Positions 60,880 through 64,000 of a DNA stretch of 64,000 nucleotides are shown piece after piece; the first letter of the stretch is position 1, and every line of letters starts with the position of its first letter. Origin of the DNA: Flammula alnicola. Lineage: Eukaryota > Basidiomycota > Agaricomycetes > Agaricales > Strophariaceae. The translations under genes were made by a program, and so were the position numbers. The notes beneath the pieces were generated by a model that saw nothing but the letters and a program-made list of their open reading frames with translations, did not search any database and was not told where the DNA came from. The stretch spans positions 1 through 64,000 of the forward strand of contig JADNRV010000120.1 of assembly GCA_015499995.1 (NCBI GenBank), read 5' to 3'.

Positions 60880-63800
60880 TTACAACGTTTCCCAACCCCC
60901 GGAGTCCATACTGCTTTCTAATTTTCTAGCGACCATGCTCGGGATACCATGCGACAGCCAGGTCTTGCGGATAACTTCCCATCTCGCATGATGCAGGAAT
61001 TGTCGTCGACCTCGTCGACTGTATTTCGAGAACAGATTAGAATGTGAAAACATCAGTGTAAGAACACGATATCTTACCTCATAGAAAGATCGACTTCTCC
61101 ATGCGCATCGAGATAGGGCGATGCTGTGAATGTTCCATTGCCCGAGTTGAGATACAAGACTGAGCACCTCTTGACGCAGTAGAAAATTCCAATGGTTCCA
61201 CCGCACCTGAAGAAATTCGTTAGCAACGTTATTAGAAAGATTCGGAAATAGTACATACTCTCGGGTATGCATATTGCACTCGCCGCGATTGTTATAATCC
61301 TGGTCGAGACAACAGCTACTTTGCAAGCACACCGTCGTACCACATATCAAGCAAATCGCAGCATCGATTGGGAAAGTTTCACAATTCATGCACATCAGTG
61401 CTTGTCTTGACGGTTGAAAAGGCTGTCAAGCACAAGTGGCAGCCTTGCGAGGCGGTAAGTGACGGGAAATCCAGGAGAACGCCGCAGTTGAGTGTGAGGC
61501 AGAGTGCGAATGTCCGTAATGCGCGCACCAGCCTGACAATGCGTTTTGAAGAGTGTCTTGATGAGGAAGATCGGACAAGGAGGGATGTCGAGCATGACAA
61601 GCAAGCGATTATACTCGCATACGTCGTTGCCGCCGAAATTCGGTGTTGGAAAGGCTAGAGGAAGGACGGCGCGACAAAGGATGGCTGCGCGGCGTAGGAA
61701 TGGCAGAGTGAAGGCATATAGGAGTTTCTCGATCCTTGCCTCACCAAATGTGTCGAAAGCCAGCGTAGCTGTGTGCTCAAACACTGGCGAATGGCGAACA
61801 ACGGACATGAAAAACATACGGACATCACCAAAGATATCTTCATGGGCCCTATGCGGGATTTGCGGTGTTTATGGCTCCGTGATTTGTTGAGAATATACAC
61901 CAACCCGATGACAGCTCGTGCAAGGCACGCGTAATAGGTCAGCACAGCACATGCCGAAGCATTTCTGGTGCTACAGCAGCCGTCTCGACCAATATCGTGA
62001 ACGGGTCTCGAAGAAGTAGGGGTAGGAGAAAGACGTCAGCGAAGACGGCTCCATCGGGCAACAATCTCTTGATGATTGCTTGACGGACAGCATCTCGTCC
62101 TTCGTCTGGTCGATTTTTGAACTGCAGCGCAACGAGCTTGGTCAAGCAGGCCAAAAGGCCCCTATCAACCTCGTCTGAGACTCCGAGAGCGCGTCTACCA
62201 TCATCGTCCCTGTCGTTGCTCCAGAGCTCGACGTATCCACGACCATGCCCCTCTGAGCGGTTTCCATCGATGCAATGGTGTAACCCACGAGTCTTCTGGA
62301 AGATAAATTCCTGCGCCGCGTTCCGATGGCTCGGGCTCCATCCTGTCTCGTAAGTGTCGGCTCTGCTGAGATATGGATTTCGAGATGACCATCACTGTGT
62401 CCAGCATCTTTCCAGCATCCATGCCGTCCTTATCTCCATTCTTCTTCACAACACTCGCATAACCTGGGTCTTGCGCACTCCAGAACACGAACTCGCCTGT
62501 CCCATTGCGGAACTGTAAAGAATCCAATAGAGGATCCGGCTTGCTTTTCAGAATGTGTATGCCCGCGGCGCGGATCCAGTCCGGGAATGCGACTGGATTG
62601 AGTAGCGTCCGCGTATCAGGCTGGGTCACAGGTAAAATGACGTTTCCAAGACTTTTGCAGAGCGGGCAGATGAATTCTTTGCGAGGAATGCATCTGGATG
62701 ATTCGGGTGCCTGAGCGCGATGTCGCTGTCTGATAGAGACGCTGTAAACCTGGAAGCAGTCGAGGTGCATGAGGTGGCTGCAAACTGAGCCATGGAGTCC
62801 AAAACGCGTATAGTTGGATGGGAAACCTTCAAAGTTGTGAGAGGTAGAACGAGCGTCGAGTAGGTCTGCCTGAGGAGGCGGAAAAGGTGTGCTGCCGTTG
62901 TTGGTCGCCATTCCGGAACTGCCCCTGATGTGGATTGAAAGGAGCCGGACGGTCCATCGAAAGCGGTGCCACCAAGACTTCGTTCAAATAGCTACTCTGA
63001 GTGTCTGGATGCCTCCTTATCAATCGACTTGGCTGAACCAACCCCAGAGAACCAAACGGCTTCCCAGCCATGGCACTTGCGCTACTCAAGTCTTCCTGAC
63101 AGACGATGCAAGTTCCAAACGAGACGATCTCCTCCTCCTCGACGGAGCCATTGGCGTCCGCCATACTGGCATCGCCATCATCGCCATCCGTGTCGTCGTC
63201 CGAATCCGAATCGGCACCTGGCCAAACATGCTTGCAAAGCTCGCTTGTTGCGCCTTCATCTGCTGCATGATCGTCTCCTGCCTTTTCTTCGCAGCCTTCT
63301 TTCTTTCTTCTTCCTTATCCAACCCGGGCCTCGCACCTCTACCATCGCCACCTCTCCCAGTCTCGCAGCACGCCCACGGATCCTCCGTACCTCTTCAGGA
63401 TTTGAGCTTCAAACTTGGCGAATATCCAATCGATCCTGGCTTTGTACAGTTTGGCATACTTCTCGTGTTCGCCGAGCGACCACAAGACCTCGATAAGGGT
63501 CTTTCCTCGACCCTCTCCTTCAAACCGCTTCTTTGCAGCCAGCTTACTGAATCCTCTCGGTCGTTCGACGACACCCAACATGACCAAGTGTAGAGCCTGG
63601 TCTAAAATGGCCTCGCGGACGGGGGGCCGAACCTGCCGAACCAGAACCCGAACCAGAATCTGTAACCACCAGGACGTTCCATACTGCATAAAACATGATC
63701 TGCAACATGACTTCCCGCTCCCAAACGTCGCTGACGCCTTTGTAAGGCCCATCGGTAACTCCAAATGGCTTCGGAGGCAAGACGACCTCCCAGTCCTTCT

Positions 63801-63999
63801 TGCCCGTGCGTTTTTCGATCCTCTTCCGTAAGACAGTCTCCACCTCCTCTCTTCGGTTCCGGGTGTAGTGGTAGAAGAACGGGTTGACCTCGTCGTACGC
63901 CTCGTCCTTCAGCTCGTAAAGGCCGGTTTCAGTGGGACCTTCCGGAGGGCGGAAATTGGCGACTTCGCGTAGCATGCCCTCGAAGGACGGGTCATCGAC
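60880..63999 (-). pseudogene. UBR1-type E3 ubiquitin ligase, C-terminal part, many frameshifts
   Basis: Runs off the right edge. Minus-strand blocks appear in UBR1 order: FRPPEGPTETGLYELKDEAY, DEVNPFFYHYTRNRREE, VMLQIMFYAVWNVL, ALHLVMLGVVERP, RQETIMQQMKAQQASFASMF, CIVCQEDL then SVCSHLMHLDCF and FICPLCKSLGN (RING), ALSGWCAHYGH, YRLARLPLVLDSLF, then the zinc-binding tail CLICGTTVC, GECNMHTRE, TIGIFYCVKRC, PYLDAHGEVD, SHGIPSMVARKLES, GGWETL. UBR1 recognises N-degrons. Joining the blocks needs at least ten frame changes between ~61398 and ~63626, some at homopolymers (G6 at 63621), yet motifs are preserved and I saw no clear nonsense substitutions. Either a local error-rich assembly of a real gene or a young pseudogene. 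Confidence 0.85.
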
Positions 64000-64000
64000 G

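Overview
This window is nuclear DNA of a filamentous basidiomycete, most likely a mushroom-forming fungus (Agaricomycetes). The genes are split by many 45-70 bp GT-AG introns, with a few GC-AG. The families are typical of that group: a CHAT/TPR protein, a HET-domain protein, a FunK1-like kinase, an ice-binding protein, F-box proteins and a kinase-less PH-CRIB protein. I reconstructed exons by hand from splice sites and reading phase. Phases close exactly in every gene I call intact. No search could be run, so family names rest on recognised motifs.

Layout. 0-6.5 kb: a partial last exon at the left edge, a small hairpin, a tandem repeat, an intact CHAT/TPR gene (1754-5321) and a small secreted protein on the minus strand (5698-6453). 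6.5-13.3 kb: no gene I can defend, but dense repeat structure: a cluster of a GTACGCAT..GGATCGGAC motif, a fold-back element at 9.5 kb, and nested inverted repeats between 10.0 and 11.9 kb. 13.3-26.4 kb: ice-binding protein, decayed short-chain dehydrogenase, a TIR element, SRPK-like kinase, broken HET gene, MED21 and RTF2 facing away from each other, and a broken FunK1-like kinase. 26.6-34 kb: a TIR element next to a truncated copy of the glutamyl-tRNA synthetase gene, two unrecognised genes, a TIR element carrying a gene-like ORF start, and the PH-CRIB-PH-CRIB gene.

34-48.5 kb is a transposon-rich block built around two tandem F-box paralogues. It holds a hAT-type MITE with an 8 bp target duplication and a recognisable paralogous empty site, two equal-length (1310 bp) nearly identical inverted copies of one element, a 749 bp TIR element, a 2.15 kb hAT-like element nested in another TIR element between the F-box copies, a long-TIR element, and a tRNA-headed retroposon with poly-A tail and target duplication. 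48.7-64 kb: a hypothetical gene, a secreted alpha-amylase, a near-complete autonomous hAT transposon (53341-57141) nested in a repeat element that itself appears to split an older gene, the intact mitochondrial glutamyl-tRNA synthetase (58460-60659), and the C-terminal part of a UBR1-type ubiquitin ligase running off the right edge.

Housekeeping genes (MED21, RTF2, EARS2, SRPK-like, UBR1) are interspersed with self/non-self or signalling families (CHAT, HET, FunK1-like) and repeats. Several genes carry single-base frameshifts (HET, FunK1-like, SDR, amylase and especially UBR1) while their neighbours read through cleanly. Whether these are real decay or local assembly errors is the main open question about the annotation.
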